A stretch of DNA of 49,713 bases from Gammaproteobacteria bacterium. GTDB lineage: Bacteria; Pseudomonadota; Gammaproteobacteria; JAADGQ01. The stretch's first letter is position 1. Each line of letters begins with the position of its first letter. Position numbers and translations under genes: made by a program. Of this stretch, positions 9,412 through 18,309 are shown in pieces. The notes beneath the pieces are model-generated. The model was not told the origin of the DNA. It worked only from the letters and a program-made list of their open reading frames with translations, and did not search any database. The DNA lies in NCBI GenBank assembly GCA_015490755.1, contig WFXF01000044.1:1-49713 (forward strand), read 5' to 3'.

Positions 9412-12351
9412 TTACACACACGCTTCCTCAATCTCTGTTTCAAGTATGAGCTTGACCTCTTGATAAATGTTTTCTAAATCGCTGAATTTTTTTGCTGCAC
9501 TTTCCAGATTGGAATCGCGACCCATCACTTCAAGTTCAAAAGAGAGTTCGCTTATGGCGGTGGCTTTAAGCTGACCGGCACTGCCTTTGATTTTATGGGC
9601 GATGAACTTGACCTGTTCGGCGCTGTTTTTATGAATGGCCAGTTTCAGATCAGCAAAGCTTGTCTCAAAATTATTAATAAAGATCTGAATCAGGTTTTTG
9701 AACTGTTCATCATTACCTTGGGTTAATGTACGTAATGGCTCAAGATCACACAGCTCTTGTGTCGTTGCTGGCTCTGTTTTTATTTTATCATCGTTTGCTG
9801 TGGTACTGTTTGTGATGATTCGGCTAATGGCTTGTTGCAATTGTTCAATATTAATAGGCTTGGCAATATAATCATCCATACCGGCATCCAGACATTGGTC
9901 ACGGTCGCTGACCATCGCATTAGCGGTGGCGGCAATGATAGGGGTATGGTTATTTCCACTCTCTTCCGAGCGAATTTTTTTTGTGGCAGTCAGGCCATCC
10001 ATCTCTGGCATTTGAACGTCCATCAAAATCAGATCAAAACGGTTCTTTCGCCATAACTCCAAAGCGATACGCCCATTCTTTGCCAGAGTCATTTGGTGAC
10101 CCAGCTGAGTGAGCGCCAACTGTATGACTTGTTGATTCACTTCGTTATCTTCGGCAACCAGAATATTCAGTGGCGGTATCTTTGTATCTGACACGGTATC
10201 GTGTACATTATGGTCTCTGTTTTTTTCAATATCCTGCTCACTGCTTGCTTTGAGAACGACGATAAAATGGAAGGTGGAGCCTTTGCCCAGTTCACTCTCA
10301 ACCCAGATGCGGCCATCCATCAGTTCTACGATCTGCCTTGATATGGTCGTGCCTAATCCGGTGCCGCCATATTGACGTGTGGTTGAGTTATCCGCCTGGG
10401 TAAAGGGTTCAAAGATGGTTGCCAGTTTATCTTTAGCGATGCCTATGCCGGTATCCCGTACTGAAAAATGCAGTGAGATCGAGTTTTTCTGTCTCTCTTT
10501 TAGAGCCACATGGAGTTCAACTTCGCCTTTATTGGTGAATTTGATGGCATTGCCAAGCATATTAACGATCACCTGACGCAAACGTTCGGAGTCACCTGAT
10601 AGATAAATGGGGACATCATTAGTAATAGAGGATATCAGTTTAATACCTTTTTCACGGGCATTAATCGTATGGGTATCTATGGTGTTATCAATCAGCTTAT
10701 GGAGGTTAAAGGTCCTGTTTTCTAATATCAATTTTCCAGCTTCGACTTTTGATACATCAAGAATGTCGTTAAGCAGTGATAATAAGGTTTTTGCTGAAAA
10801 ATCGATGGTATTTAGCTGTTTTCGTTGCTCAGGTGTCAGTTGTGATTCGAGGGTGAAATGGGTCATGCCGATGATTCCATTGAGCGGCGTACGTAGCTCA
10901 TGGCTCATATTGGCCAGAAAATCTGATTTGGCAATATTTGCCTGTTGTGCTTTTTCGGCATATCTCTCTGCATCTTTTCTGGCGTACTCTGCTTCATGCC
11001 ACAGTTTTTCTGACTCTTCTAAAGTGTTTTGCAGTTGCTGGGTGCTGGCTTCTGCGAGATGTTTGGCCTCCAGTAACTCTTTGTTGGAGCGCTCAAGCTC
11101 CTGAGTGCGCTCCAGAACCTTGTGCTCAAGAGAGGCCGTCAAGTCGTGCAGCTTGGCACGTGATCTGGTGAGGCGGGAGAGCATCTCTTTGAATGAAAGT
11201 GCTAAAATACCGATCTCATCACGTCCCATCTCTTTGATTTCAACATTTTCATCACCTGAGGCAACACGGTCAGCGATTTCGCGCAAGGTAATCAGGCGAC
11301 GAGTTAATAGGCGTGAGGTGATTGCGGCCAGTACACTGATTAATAATATGGCAATAACAGCGACATAGGTTAGTTGTTGTGCCAGCCCCAAAGATTCGGT
11401 GTGGATCACCTCTTGACTGGTGACTGCACTGATGAGAAAAAAACGTGCCGGGTTGAGTGAGTCGAAATAGAGGCGGTGCGTTGCGATACCAATTTTTAGT
11501 TCGGGAATGCTGAAGCTGTCAAAAACTTCAGGATCACTTGAGATCTGATTGATATCGATCGGGTATTCATCTTGAATCATGGCGGACTCACCCAGTTCAA
11601 AAGCGAGCTGTTTCTCTTTGTCTGGATGAATAATATAGTCACCGTTTTCATTGGTAAGATAGTAACGGGTGTGGTCATGTTGCTGGTAAAGGGATGATGC
11701 CAGTTTCCGAAAGTCAACATTGATGACCAAGGCACCAAAAACCTGACCATCTGTTGAAAATACTGGAACACCGATACGTAGTACCGGTTGCAGGGGAAAG
11801 GCAATTTTACCGTGTTCCCGGTTATAGTTGACGCGTGAATAGTAGACTTCACCTGCATTTAAATGAAGTGATTTTTGAAAATAGGTGGCATCTCCTTTGT
11901 GCTGTAGATTGATCTCTTCAACAATTTCGATGCCACTTTCAGTCCGATTCACACGTACAAGTTCACGGCCATGATCGGCCAGACCAATAAGGCGGAGCTG
12001 GGTATAGGGTGCACGCTGCTCCATGATGATCTGAAAAAGTTCACCCAGTCGTCGTTGCCAATAGGCTCCACTTAAGTTTTCTACGTCATCATAACCCTCT
12101 GCACGGTAGGCTCGAATAATGCCATTAACAGCCGGTAATTGGCTTAGAAACAGCGCCTCTTCTTTTATGTTGTTTAAGCCCGTTTCCAGTACAGTGTTTT
12201 CACGTTTAAGGTCATTGGATAGACTTTCTAATGACTGTTGTTTCAGTAGAGCGCTCGCATTAATAAAAGAGATATAGGTCACTCCGATCACGCCACTTCC
12301 GGTCAGTAAAAAAAAGAGCAAGGCAATTTTTAAAGGTAATCCAAAATGCAC
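9412..12351 (-). CDS. Membrane hybrid sensor histidine kinase (Cache-like sensor, HAMP, HisKA, HATPase, REC, HPt)
   Basis: 979 residues with a BarA/ArcB-like architecture. There is a membrane helix at about 7-29, a large periplasmic region (about 35-320) resembling a double Cache domain, and a second helix at about 327-346. HAMP (about 346-400) and a coiled coil (400-475) follow. HisKA has phospho-acceptor His484 in [10 protein letters not shown]. HATPase has an N box around 597-607 ([11 protein letters not shown]) and DTGIGIA at 633-639. The receiver has Asp778 and Lys831. The HPt domain has His919 in [10 protein letters not shown]. All phosphorelay residues are intact. GTG start after AGGGG. 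No response regulator is adjacent, so the target is unknown. Confidence 0.93.
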   Translation of the reverse strand: MHFGLPLKIALLFFLLTGSGVIGVTYISFINASALLKQQSLESLSNDLKRENTVLETGLNNIKEEALFLSQLPAVNGIIRAYRAEGYDDVENLSGAYWQRRLGELFQIIMEQRAPYTQLRLIGLADHGRELVRVNRTESGIEIVEEINLQHKGDATYFQKSLHLNAGEVYYSRVNYNREHGKIAFPLQPVLRIGVPVFSTDGQVFGALVINVDFRKLASSLYQQHDHTRYYLTNENGDYIIHPDKEKQLAFELGESAMIQDEYPIDINQISSDPEVFDSFSIPELKIGIATHRLYFDSLNPARFFLISAVTSQEVIHTESLGLAQQLTYVAVIAILLISVLAAITSRLLTRRLITLREIADRVASGDENVEIKEMGRDEIGILALSFKEMLSRLTRSRAKLHDLTASLEHKVLERTQELERSNKELLEAKHLAEASTQQLQNTLEESEKLWHEAEYARKDAERYAEKAQQANIAKSDFLANMSHELRTPLNGIIGMTHFTLESQLTPEQRKQLNTIDFSAKTLLSLLNDILDVSKVEAGKLILENRTFNLHKLIDNTIDTHTINAREKGIKLISSITNDVPIYLSGDSERLRQVIVNMLGNAIKFTNKGEVELHVALKERQKNSISLHFSVRDTGIGIAKDKLATIFEPFTQADNSTTRQYGGTGLGTTISRQIVELMDGRIWVESELGKGSTFHFIVVLKASSEQDIEKNRDHNVHDTVSDTKIPPLNILVAEDNEVNQQVIQLALTQLGHQMTLAKNGRIALELWRKNRFDLILMDVQMPEMDGLTATKKIRSEESGNNHTPIIAATANAMVSDRDQCLDAGMDDYIAKPINIEQLQQAISRIITNSTTANDDKIKTEPATTQELCDLEPLRTLTQGNDEQFKNLIQIFINNFETSFADLKLAIHKNSAEQVKFIAHKIKGSAGQLKATAISELSFELEVMGRDSNLESAAKKFSDLENIYQEVKLILETEIEEACV

Positions 12352-12363
12352 TGTATTGCCCCT

Positions 12364-12567
12364 TTATTCGATAAAGCTCTGAAGCAGAAGTGTGGCCGGC
12401 CAGGCTCCTGAAATATTGCCTGCCTGGCGCAACAATATCACCTGTTGCTTGAGTTGTATCACCCGTTGGAAAACATCATTCGATGTTTTGTTGCCTATAT
12501 GGTCGGCATAGAGCGACGTGTGGAATAGTGCGAGCGTGATTATAGCCAGATATATCAGTGTCTTCAT
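12364..12567 (-). CDS. Short secreted protein of unknown function, upstream of the kinase
   Basis: 67 residues from the ATG at 12567, which has an AAGG six bases upstream; the in-frame ATG at 12573 is too close to that site. A signal peptide (MKTLIYLAIITLALFHTSLYA) precedes about 46 residues with a short helix rich in Gln and Leu (VFQRVIQLKQQVILLRQ). It ends 12 nt before the kinase GTG, so it may be co-transcribed and could act with the kinase sensor domain, though that is inference. It may be a shortened version of a longer periplasmic protein. I do not recognise the family. Confidence 0.55.
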   Translation of the reverse strand: MKTLIYLAIITLALFHTSLYADHIGNKTSNDVFQRVIQLKQQVILLRQAGNISGAWPATLLLQSFIE

Positions 12568-12648
12568 GCGCATCCTTGCAGGCGGTTATGCTATATGTAG
12601 ATATGCCTGCTTTTATCGGCGAGCTTGAAGCATTACTGGAGATGGGGC

Positions 12649-12760
12649 TTAAGGAATTTTTTCTCCTGATGCCTGAAGATCCGCATGATACGATGATCGC
12701 ACCATTGGGCCACTGGCGATATTGGTAAAACCCATTTTGTCACCAGTTTTAGCGAAGTTC
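12649..12760 (-). pseudogene. Second copy of the lipA 3' end (last ~37 codons with their own stop)
   Basis: The minus strand from 12760 translates in frame as the LipA C-terminus: [20 protein letters not shown], then RSSYHADLQ, ending ASGEKIP-stop. The intact lipA ends AEGKEVP-stop. The first 77 nt (12684-12760) match lipA 14150-14226 with only two differences; the last dozen codons diverge in DNA but keep similar residues. The homology stops exactly where the inverted repeat at 12761 begins. This looks like the original end of lipA, displaced by an insertion that supplied a new 3' end. Confidence 0.85.
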
Positions 12761-12850
12761 ACCTGGTTCCCATGCTCCAGCGTGGGAACCCATACCGCAA
12801 CATAATAATAACTCCGTATGCATCCCCACGCTGGAGCATGGGGACGAGGT
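12761..12850. repeat. Imperfect inverted repeat, ~27-bp arms
   Basis: Arms 12761-12787 and 12823-12850 are reverse complements with about three mismatches around the core CCATGCTCCAGCGTGGG, with a 35-nt spacer. The core resembles the CCCACGCTCCAGCGTGGG-type palindromes dispersed in many gammaproteobacterial genomes, so it may be a REP/MITE-like element. It abuts the end of the lipA remnant exactly. Bases 12851-12935 show no further feature. Confidence 0.7.
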
Positions 12851-12935
12851 GTGTTTATATGCTTAACTTAATGGCAGTGGGGCTAAGGGGCATGCATTTT
12901 TGCACCGTCCAATGGAGCATTTTAAAAGTTTTTAT

Positions 12936-13307
12936 TCATTGGTATGCGATTGAATCGACTCCAAATTCCACCCTGAAATTAGTTGCGTTAACTTCTGGTA
13001 TAACCCTTCCGTTTTCTCTCTTTAGAGAAACAATTCCGTAACCTTCTAGAGTTTTTAATGTCCTTGATAAGTTAGATTTTTTACGGTGACTTATTTGCTC
13101 TAATTCAGTCAAGGATCGAGGTTTTTTTTCCACAATAAGCTTTAACAATGCTTGATTCTCATTACTGAGTACTTGTGCTAGTGACTTTATGGACTCAAAC
13201 CATATCTTTGGTTCACCTGCCCCTGGCTTATATTCACCTTTTACTATGGCTATCGTTCTTTTTTGATATTTCTGCCTGGATAAAATACCAACATTCATAA
13301 TTTGCAT
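12936..13307 (-). CDS. Winged-helix (MarR-like, HVO_A0114-type) DNA-binding protein, likely antitoxin
   Basis: 123 residues from the ATG at 13307, which has TAAGG eight bases upstream; a GTG at 13316 is the alternative. The N-terminal part has GEYKPGAGEPKIWFESIKSL. A winged helix-turn-helix follows: ALLKLIVEKKPRSLTELEQI, KSNLSRTLKTLEGYGIV and a wing ending RVIPEV. This arrangement matches HVO_A0114-family proteins, commonly paired with DUF6516/TumE-like toxins. It starts 10 bp after the stop of the upstream toxin-like gene, so it is a toxin-first pair. Likely roles are toxin neutralisation and repression of the pair's own promoter; both are inferred. Confidence 0.75.
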   Translation of the reverse strand: MQIMNVGILSRQKYQKRTIAIVKGEYKPGAGEPKIWFESIKSLAQVLSNENQALLKLIVEKKPRSLTELEQISHRKKSNLSRTLKTLEGYGIVSLKRENGRVIPEVNATNFRVEFGVDSIAYQ

Positions 13308-13317
13308 TGCACTCACC

Positions 13318-13704
13318 TTAGCCTTCGTTAAATATTTTTTCTACATCAGCCCAAAAATCTTCAAGTAACTGAGCTGGGGTTTCAAACTCATACGGCTCAA
13401 TAACTTTTCTTTTATGTTTGTGATCCCATGTAATTTTTTTAGCTCCATACTTTTTCCTCTTTGCTTTAACTCCATGCGCATTGTCATAGCCTAATACCCT
13501 GACATTATTGTGATCATGCAGAGTGAGCGAATATTTTATTCCGTGCGGTATATGCTTATTCTCTACGACCAACTTCGCTTCCATCTTTGTCCAGAAACCA
13601 TTTTCCATGGGAAATATTTCACCATCAAGTTGCAACAGGATTTCTATCTCAATATCCAGTCTACTGTTTTTTGGCAATTTCCACTCCACACCTTTAGTTA
13701 TCAT
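13318..13704 (-). CDS. TumE/DUF6516-like putative toxin
   Basis: 128 residues from the ATG at 13704; the frame stays open upstream to a TTG at 13746, so the start is uncertain. The C-terminal half carries the features I associate with DUF6516 (TumE-type toxins): GIKYSLTLHD, RVLGYDNAHG, a basic stretch with DHKHKRK, then EPYEFETPAQLLEDFWADVE. The N-terminal half (to about residue 60) is less familiar. The toxin role is inferred from family and from the adjacent winged-helix protein. A 19-bp palindrome overlaps the ATG. Confidence 0.65.
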   Translation of the reverse strand: MITKGVEWKLPKNSRLDIEIEILLQLDGEIFPMENGFWTKMEAKLVVENKHIPHGIKYSLTLHDHNNVRVLGYDNAHGVKAKRKKYGAKKITWDHKHKRKVIEPYEFETPAQLLEDFWADVEKIFNEG

Positions 13705-13715
13705 TTGATGATAAC
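13697..13715. promoter_or_regulatory. Perfect palindrome over the toxin start, candidate TA operator
   Basis: GTTATCAT-TTG-ATGATAAC is a perfect 8-bp inverted repeat with a 3-base centre. It covers the ATG (13702-13704) of the toxin-like gene and lies in the gap before the oppositely oriented XRE fragment. Position and symmetry suit an autoregulatory operator for the winged-helix antitoxin. No binding evidence exists in the sequence itself. Confidence 0.5.
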
Positions 13716-13731
13716 TCGATCGTAGCACGAT

Positions 13732-14055
13732 GTGAGTTTTTTTCAACTTCTTCTAACAGAATCTTTGCAACAGATCACCCGTTACGAGCCTGGTCAACAC
13801 CGAGTATCGGCGGTTAGTCTCTATCGGCTGGCACGTGCCATGGATATTCCGCTCTCATGGTTTTTTGATAAATTTGAAGAGCATCCTGATGAGTTGGGAC
13901 TATTGGAGAATATGGTCGGTGAGTCACGAGAAAACTGGCGACCTGATGGGGAGGGTGATCAAGTGAACTTGTTAATTTCCCTGTGGAAAAGGCTCCCGAT
14001 AGAGCAGCAGAAAAAGCAGATTCTTGGGCTGCTGGAATCCATGGTGTTGAATTGA
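13732..14055 (+). pseudogene. N-terminally truncated XRE-family HTH regulator
   Basis: The frame encodes up to 107 residues. From residue 10 it reads SLQQITRYEPGQHRVSAVSL followed by YRLARAMDIPLSWFF, the recognition-helix half of a lambda-repressor-like HTH. The first 30 or so residues (helices 1-2) normally preceding this are absent and replaced by unrelated sequence at the toxin-gene edge. The C-terminal tail (ENWRPDGEGDQVNLLISLW and on) is open to the stop. A GTG at 13732 could initiate, but half the HTH would be missing, so DNA binding is doubtful. It ends 60 bp from the convergent lipA stop. Confidence 0.7.
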
Positions 14056-14114
14056 TTTTTGGCAAGTTGAGCATTTGGCTACGATATTTTTCCAATTGGG
14101 CAATTAAAATATCC

Positions 14115-15071
14115 TTACGGAACCTCCTTTCCCTCCGCCTGTAAATCAGCATGATACGATGACCGCACCATCGGGCCACTGGCGATATTGGTAAAACCCA
14201 TTTTGTCACCAGTTTTAGCGAAGTTCTCAAACTCTTCGGGCGTTATGAAACGTTTAACTGGCAGATGGTATTTGCTGGGTTGCAGATACTGGCCAATGGT
14301 GAGCATGTCACAGCCGTGATCACGCAGGTCTTGCATAACGTTTAATATCTCTTCTTCCGTTTCACCAATACCGACCATTAATCCTGATTTGGTGAGTACG
14401 TCATTTTGGCGCTCTTTGTAACGTTTGAGGAGCGTTAATGACCATTGGTAATCTGCGCCAGGGCGGGCTTGTTTGTAAAGTCTGGGTACGGTTTCCATAT
14501 TGTGATTAAACACATCAGGTGGGTTTTGTGTTAACTGATCCAGCGCAATATCCATGCGGCCTCTGAAATCAGGTACCAACACTTCAATGGTGGTCTGCGG
14601 TGTTTGCTGGCGTATTTTCTGAATGCAATGAGAGAAGTGTGCTGCACCGCCATCGCGCAGATCATCACGATCGACGGAGGTGATGACGACGTATTTTAAC
14701 TGCATCGCCTGAATTGTCTGCGCCAGTGTTGCAGGTTCGCTCTCATCCAGTGCTTTGGGTTTGCCGTGAGCCACATCACAAAAAGGGCAGCGACGTGTGC
14801 AGATGTCACCCATGATCATAAAAGTCGCGGTGCCTTTGCTGAAACACTCACCAATATTGGGGCAAGAGGCTTCTTCACAGACGGTATGTAATTTTTGCTC
14901 TTTGAGTATTGTTTTGATTCGATTGAATTCGGGGCTATTGACGGCGCGAGCACGAATCCATTTGGGTTTACGCAGGGGTGTGGTGGTGGGTACAATTTTG
15001 ATCGGAATTCGCGCCACTTTGGCTTCGCCGCGTTGGTGCGTTAATTTGTGGTTATTTGAATCTTGTTTCAT
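14115..15071 (-). CDS. lipA: Lipoyl synthase
   Basis: A radical-SAM enzyme that inserts two sulfurs into protein-bound octanoyl groups, finishing lipoate on GcvH and 2-oxoacid dehydrogenases. 318 residues. Auxiliary cluster ligands are Cys65, Cys70 and Cys76 ([12 protein letters not shown]); the radical-SAM motif CTRRCPFC gives Cys91, Cys95 and Cys98. The auxiliary-cluster Ser ligand lies in the C-terminal MVRSSYHA. The ATG overlaps the lipB stop by four bases. The last ~37 codons exist again at 12649-12760, so the present 3' end may be acquired. Lipoylation also serves the gcv operon of this window. Confidence 0.97.
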   Translation of the reverse strand: MKQDSNNHKLTHQRGEAKVARIPIKIVPTTTPLRKPKWIRARAVNSPEFNRIKTILKEQKLHTVCEEASCPNIGECFSKGTATFMIMGDICTRRCPFCDVAHGKPKALDESEPATLAQTIQAMQLKYVVITSVDRDDLRDGGAAHFSHCIQKIRQQTPQTTIEVLVPDFRGRMDIALDQLTQNPPDVFNHNMETVPRLYKQARPGADYQWSLTLLKRYKERQNDVLTKSGLMVGIGETEEEILNVMQDLRDHGCDMLTIGQYLQPSKYHLPVKRFITPEEFENFAKTGDKMGFTNIASGPMVRSSYHADLQAEGKEVP

Positions 15072-15676
15072 TGTCTGTCCAGATTTTTAAGTAACAGGCT
15101 CAAAAGCTGTTGTTCAACTTTTTTGAGGTCAACAGTATGATCAACGAGTTCTGACAATTGAGTGACTTGAAGGCCTTGATAGCCACAGGGGTTGATTTGT
15201 TGAAAAGGGGTTAGATCCATATTAACGTTCAGGCTCATCCCGTGGTAACAGCCATTACGTCGTATTCGCAGACCCAGTGCTGCAATTTTTTTGTGATCGA
15301 CATATACGCCCGGTGCATCCTGGCGGGATGTTGCCTTGATATCGTATTTTTCCAATAGTTCGATGATGGTTTGTTCTAATAGCGTGACGAGTGGGCGCAC
15401 CTTAATTTCCCTGCGTCTTATATCAAGTAGAAGATAAGCGATGATCTGGCCGGGGCCGTGATAGGTGATCTGACCGCCCCGGTCACTTTGTATGATGGGA
15501 ATATCACTGCTTGCCAAAATATGTTCAGCTTTCCCCGCCTGTCCCTGGGTAAAAACAGCGGGGTGTTCCACAAGCCATATTTCGTCTTCAGTCTTATGAC
15601 CTCTCTGGTCGGTAAAAGTACGCATATTTTGCCAGACCTGGCTGTACTCTTGTTGTCCGAGTTGGCGTACTTTCAT
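15068..15676 (-). CDS. lipB: Octanoyltransferase
   Basis: Transfers octanoate from acyl-carrier protein to the lipoyl-domain lysine, the first step of endogenous lipoylation. 202 residues. The conserved [12 protein letters not shown] block is at 66-77, the catalytic Lys130 lies in [10 protein letters not shown], and the nucleophile Cys164 in NPCGYQG. The ATG at 15676 lies 16 bp after ybeD. Its stop overlaps lipA, so LipB and LipA are translated together. Confidence 0.97.
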   Translation of the reverse strand: MKVRQLGQQEYSQVWQNMRTFTDQRGHKTEDEIWLVEHPAVFTQGQAGKAEHILASSDIPIIQSDRGGQITYHGPGQIIAYLLLDIRRREIKVRPLVTLLEQTIIELLEKYDIKATSRQDAPGVYVDHKKIAALGLRIRRNGCYHGMSLNVNMDLTPFQQINPCGYQGLQVTQLSELVDHTVDLKKVEQQLLSLLLKNLDRQ

Positions 15677-15692
15677 TGAAGCGAAGCTATAT

Positions 15693-15962
15693 TCAGAGTG
15701 CCATCAGAACAAGTGGGTGATCACTTAACTCTTGATAAATTGCATCGAGTTGAGCTCTGTTTGTGGCTTCAAATGTCACCGTGACAGAGGTATATTTACC
15801 ACTTTTACTGGGCCTGTTTTTGACAGCCCCTTCAGGAAGGTCATCAACATGTTTGCGCACAATACTGACGACGAGTGCATCAAATTCGTCACAGGCCAGC
15901 CCCATCGCTTTAACAGGGAAGTGACAGGGAAATTCAATTAAAGATTCTTCTTTGCGACTCAT
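15693..15962 (-). CDS. ybeD: YbeD family protein (DUF493)
   Basis: 89 residues, the typical size of YbeD, a small alpha/beta ACT-like-fold protein regularly found next to lipB in gammaproteobacteria. Visible family features are [13 protein letters not shown] at the N-terminus, the [14 protein letters not shown] strand pair, and the short [11 protein letters not shown] end. A regulatory role in lipoate metabolism has been suggested because of its location, but the function is not established. Confidence 0.93.
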   Translation of the reverse strand: MSRKEESLIEFPCHFPVKAMGLACDEFDALVVSIVRKHVDDLPEGAVKNRPSKSGKYTSVTVTFEATNRAQLDAIYQELSDHPLVLMAL

Positions 15963-15987
15963 AGCTAACTAATATTCAGGTCTGTTT

Positions 15988-16596
15988 TTAAAATACTTGC
16001 AAGGCATCAAGCAGTGCTTGTTTCTGCTTTGGAAAAAAGTGCCCTGCGCCCTGAATTGTAACAAAATTCAGATTCGTTCGTTTTTGTGCCCATTGACTGA
16101 CTGCATTGTAGGGTACGATTTCGTCTTTATCACCATGGATTACGGTAAGTGGTCTGGGGTCGTTATCAATAAAGCCGAAATCATAGAGGTTGACGGCAGG
16201 TGCAACTGCAAACAGGCGTGATACTTGAGGCATTTTTATCGCCGCTTTCAAACCGGCATAGCAGCCAAATGAAAAGCCGCCCAGCCACAGTGGAGTGTCC
16301 GGGTGCTTTGCATGTAACCATTGCAGGGCTGCAACTGCGTCATCTGCTTCGCCTCGGCCATCGTCCCACTCACCTTCGCTCTCTTCAACGCCACGAAAAT
16401 TGAAGCGTAATACGCAGCACTCTTGATGAGCGAATGTTTTTGCCATCCAGAACACCACTTTATTGTGCATGGTGCCACCGTGTTGCGGGTGGGGGTGGCA
16501 AATTACGATGGCAGCTTTGGGGTGTGGGACAGTGCTGTAAATCGCTTGCAACTGACCGGCCGGGCCGGGAAAATTACATCTTGATTGTATTGGCAA
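15988..16596 (-). CDS. Alpha/beta hydrolase
   Basis: 202 residues, a compact cytoplasmic alpha/beta hydrolase. The apparent triad is Ser109 in GFSFG, Asp158 (or Asp156) in HGDKDEIVP, and His186 in GAGHFF. The HPHPQHGGTMHNKVV block after the first strand is typical of a widespread YsgA/DLH-like family of small serine hydrolases. Substrate unknown. It starts the ybeD-lipB-lipA run on the minus strand, 25 bp before ybeD, so it may be in the same transcript. Confidence 0.88.
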   Translation of the reverse strand: MPIQSRCNFPGPAGQLQAIYSTVPHPKAAIVICHPHPQHGGTMHNKVVFWMAKTFAHQECCVLRFNFRGVEESEGEWDDGRGEADDAVAALQWLHAKHPDTPLWLGGFSFGCYAGLKAAIKMPQVSRLFAVAPAVNLYDFGFIDNDPRPLTVIHGDKDEIVPYNAVSQWAQKRTNLNFVTIQGAGHFFPKQKQALLDALQVF

Positions 16597-16638
16597 ATTA
16601 CCCCTTCCTTAAAGGTATTGGAAGCACAAAACCATTCA

Positions 16639-16860
16639 TCATTTTGAAAAATGAGCATCTAGTTTATTCAGCACATCCAACCCATGGGCTCTATTACCAC
16701 GAGCCGCCAGAGCGCGAAACCGTACTTCACTATCAAACTCTGCAAGTGCTTGAGTTGAAAGCTCTTCAATGAGCTTATTTATGCTTACATGCCGATGTTG
16801 TGCTAACGCTTTCAATCGGCTGTGTTTGTCATCAGTCATGCGAATAGTTAAAGTTGCCAT
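16639..16860 (-). CDS. Ribbon-helix-helix (CopG/Arc-like) antitoxin, module 1
   Basis: 73 residues. The N-terminal strand MATLTIRMTDDKHSRLKALA and the helix with SINKLIEELSTQAL are a ribbon-helix-helix DNA-binding fold. The C-terminal tail (VRFRALAARGNRAHGLDVLN) would bind the toxin. It begins 1 nt after the PIN toxin stop, so the toxin gene comes first and the antitoxin second, the reverse of most vapBC loci. The RA-RG-R-HxLxVL tail pattern recurs in the antitoxin at 18310. Confidence 0.85.
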   Translation of the reverse strand: MATLTIRMTDDKHSRLKALAQHRHVSINKLIEELSTQALAEFDSEVRFRALAARGNRAHGLDVLNKLDAHFSK

Positions 16861-16861
16861 A

Positions 16862-17287
16862 TCATTTATCCTTCAAAAACTCTTCAGGCGTTACAATCCG
16901 TAAACCTGGAAATTTCAATTCTGAATTTTTTAAATCACCAATGTTATTGGTAATAATATGTGTAGCATTACCAGCTAATGCCAGTTCAATCAAAAAATTA
17001 TCACCTTCATCTATAAGGTTTGGTCGCCACAAATAGTAAATTGGAACCCAGCGACAAACTGAGTAAAGGGCGTTACATAGCTCCCTTATATCATCGTTAG
17101 TTAGTGGACATAAGTTCAATACTTTCTTTCTTTGGCTTACGTCCTCATATTCAGAAAATAGAGTATTACTGATTAGAGGGTTACATTTACCTTGCAAGCA
17201 TTTCCTCAATATTTCTCTGCTTGGTCCACGGGAACCTATCAGGGCACTAATAATCACGCTTGTATCAACGACTACTGTATAAACCAT
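16862..17287 (-). CDS. PIN-domain toxin (COG1569 type), module 1
   Basis: 141 residues of a PIN-domain RNase of the family annotated as 'putative toxin-antitoxin system toxin component, PIN family'. The first catalytic Asp is Asp8 in VVVDTSVIISAL. The central Glu lies in LFSEYEDV, and the distal acidic residues lie in LIDEGDNFLIELA and NNIGDLKN. YYLWRPNL is shared with the second module. It is expected to cleave RNA with Mg2+ when free of antitoxin; the target is unknown. Confidence 0.87.
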   Translation of the reverse strand: MVYTVVVDTSVIISALIGSRGPSREILRKCLQGKCNPLISNTLFSEYEDVSQRKKVLNLCPLTNDDIRELCNALYSVCRWVPIYYLWRPNLIDEGDNFLIELALAGNATHIITNNIGDLKNSELKFPGLRIVTPEEFLKDK

Positions 17288-17336
17288 TTGTCAATGGTAG
17301 CATATATGCCGTCATAAAACTCTTTGCTGTGCCATT

Positions 17337-18266
17337 TTATTTATAAAAGCTTGCTTCGCCTTCCGGGCGGGTTTTAAAGCGTCGGTGAACCCAAAGGTAT
17401 TGCTCTGGTGTTTTGTTGATAGCCGTTTCTATAAGTTGATTGATGCGGGTTGCATCTTGTTCATCGCTGTCACCGGGGAAGTTTTCCAGCGGTGGTAGTA
17501 GCTCAAGGCTATACCCTTGCTGGTCAGGCAGGCGATGAGGAAAAAAGGGGATGACAGCTGCACCACTCATTTTTGCTAAACGGCTGGTGGCGGTGATGGT
17601 GGCTGCAGGAATACCGAAAAAAGGCACAAAAACACTGTGATGCCTGCCATAGTCCTGATCGGGCGCATACCAGATGACATTGTTTTTTTTCAGACTGCGC
17701 AGCATGCCGCGAATATCCTCGCGCGGGATAATTTTTTCAAAGTGTGCTTCTCGCCCCCGTAGAATCATCTCTTCGAGCAGTGGATTTTTATGCTGACGAT
17801 AAAGTCCGTGAAATGTACTTTTGGAGGCGGCGCTTAATAACCGGCAGCCGATCTCGAAAGATGTAAAGTGAGCGCTGAGAAGAATCACCCCTTTGCCATC
17901 ATTAAAGGCTTTTTCAAGATGCTCCAAGCCTTTGATGGTGTAGCATCCTTCCAGTTTTTTTGCGGGTGCCCACCAGCAGAGTGCAGTCTCCACAAAATAC
18001 ATACCCAGTGCTTCAAAGTGCTTGTTCAGCAGTTCGTCTTGCTCTTTTTGAGACAGCTCTGGAAAGCATTTTTGAATATTAATTAAAGCGATTTTTCTTC
18101 GGCGTCTAGAAAACTTCTTCAGAATATGCCCAAGATTCAAGCCGATACGAAGTTGTATCGAAGCGGGCAGGTGTATGGTTAGCCAAAGTCCACCTAATGC
18201 AAACCATAACCCCAAAAAACGAGGGTTGAAAAAGTGGTAAAGCGGCGTTGATTTGACTTTTGGCAT
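17337..18266 (-). CDS. LpxL/LpxM-type lipid A acyltransferase
   Basis: 309 residues of the lysophospholipid acyltransferase superfamily that adds secondary acyl chains to Kdo2-lipid IVA at the inner membrane. One N-terminal membrane helix lies at about 16-35, and the catalytic HX4E motif is His133...Glu138 (AHFTSFE). The later YAPDQDYGRHHSVFVPFFG block is typical of LpxL/HtrB proteins. I cannot decide between the LpxL and LpxM role from sequence. It lies between two PIN/RHH toxin-antitoxin pairs, all on the same strand, with 49-bp and 43-bp gaps. Confidence 0.9.
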   Translation of the reverse strand: MPKVKSTPLYHFFNPRFLGLWFALGGLWLTIHLPASIQLRIGLNLGHILKKFSRRRRKIALINIQKCFPELSQKEQDELLNKHFEALGMYFVETALCWWAPAKKLEGCYTIKGLEHLEKAFNDGKGVILLSAHFTSFEIGCRLLSAASKSTFHGLYRQHKNPLLEEMILRGREAHFEKIIPREDIRGMLRSLKKNNVIWYAPDQDYGRHHSVFVPFFGIPAATITATSRLAKMSGAAVIPFFPHRLPDQQGYSLELLPPLENFPGDSDEQDATRINQLIETAINKTPEQYLWVHRRFKTRPEGEASFYK

Positions 18267-18309
18267 AATTCTTGTTTAAAACGAGCAGTGACACAAAATA
18301 TTTACACTC

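Noticed and set aside
12587-12728. Short plus-strand frame starting MLYVDMPAFIGELEALLEMG
   Set aside because: Its second half is antisense to the lipA remnant, which is the real homology there; the first half matched nothing I know.
13814-14230. 138-aa minus-strand frame across the XRE fragment and lipA end
   Set aside because: Antisense to the recognisable HTH and out of frame with LipA.
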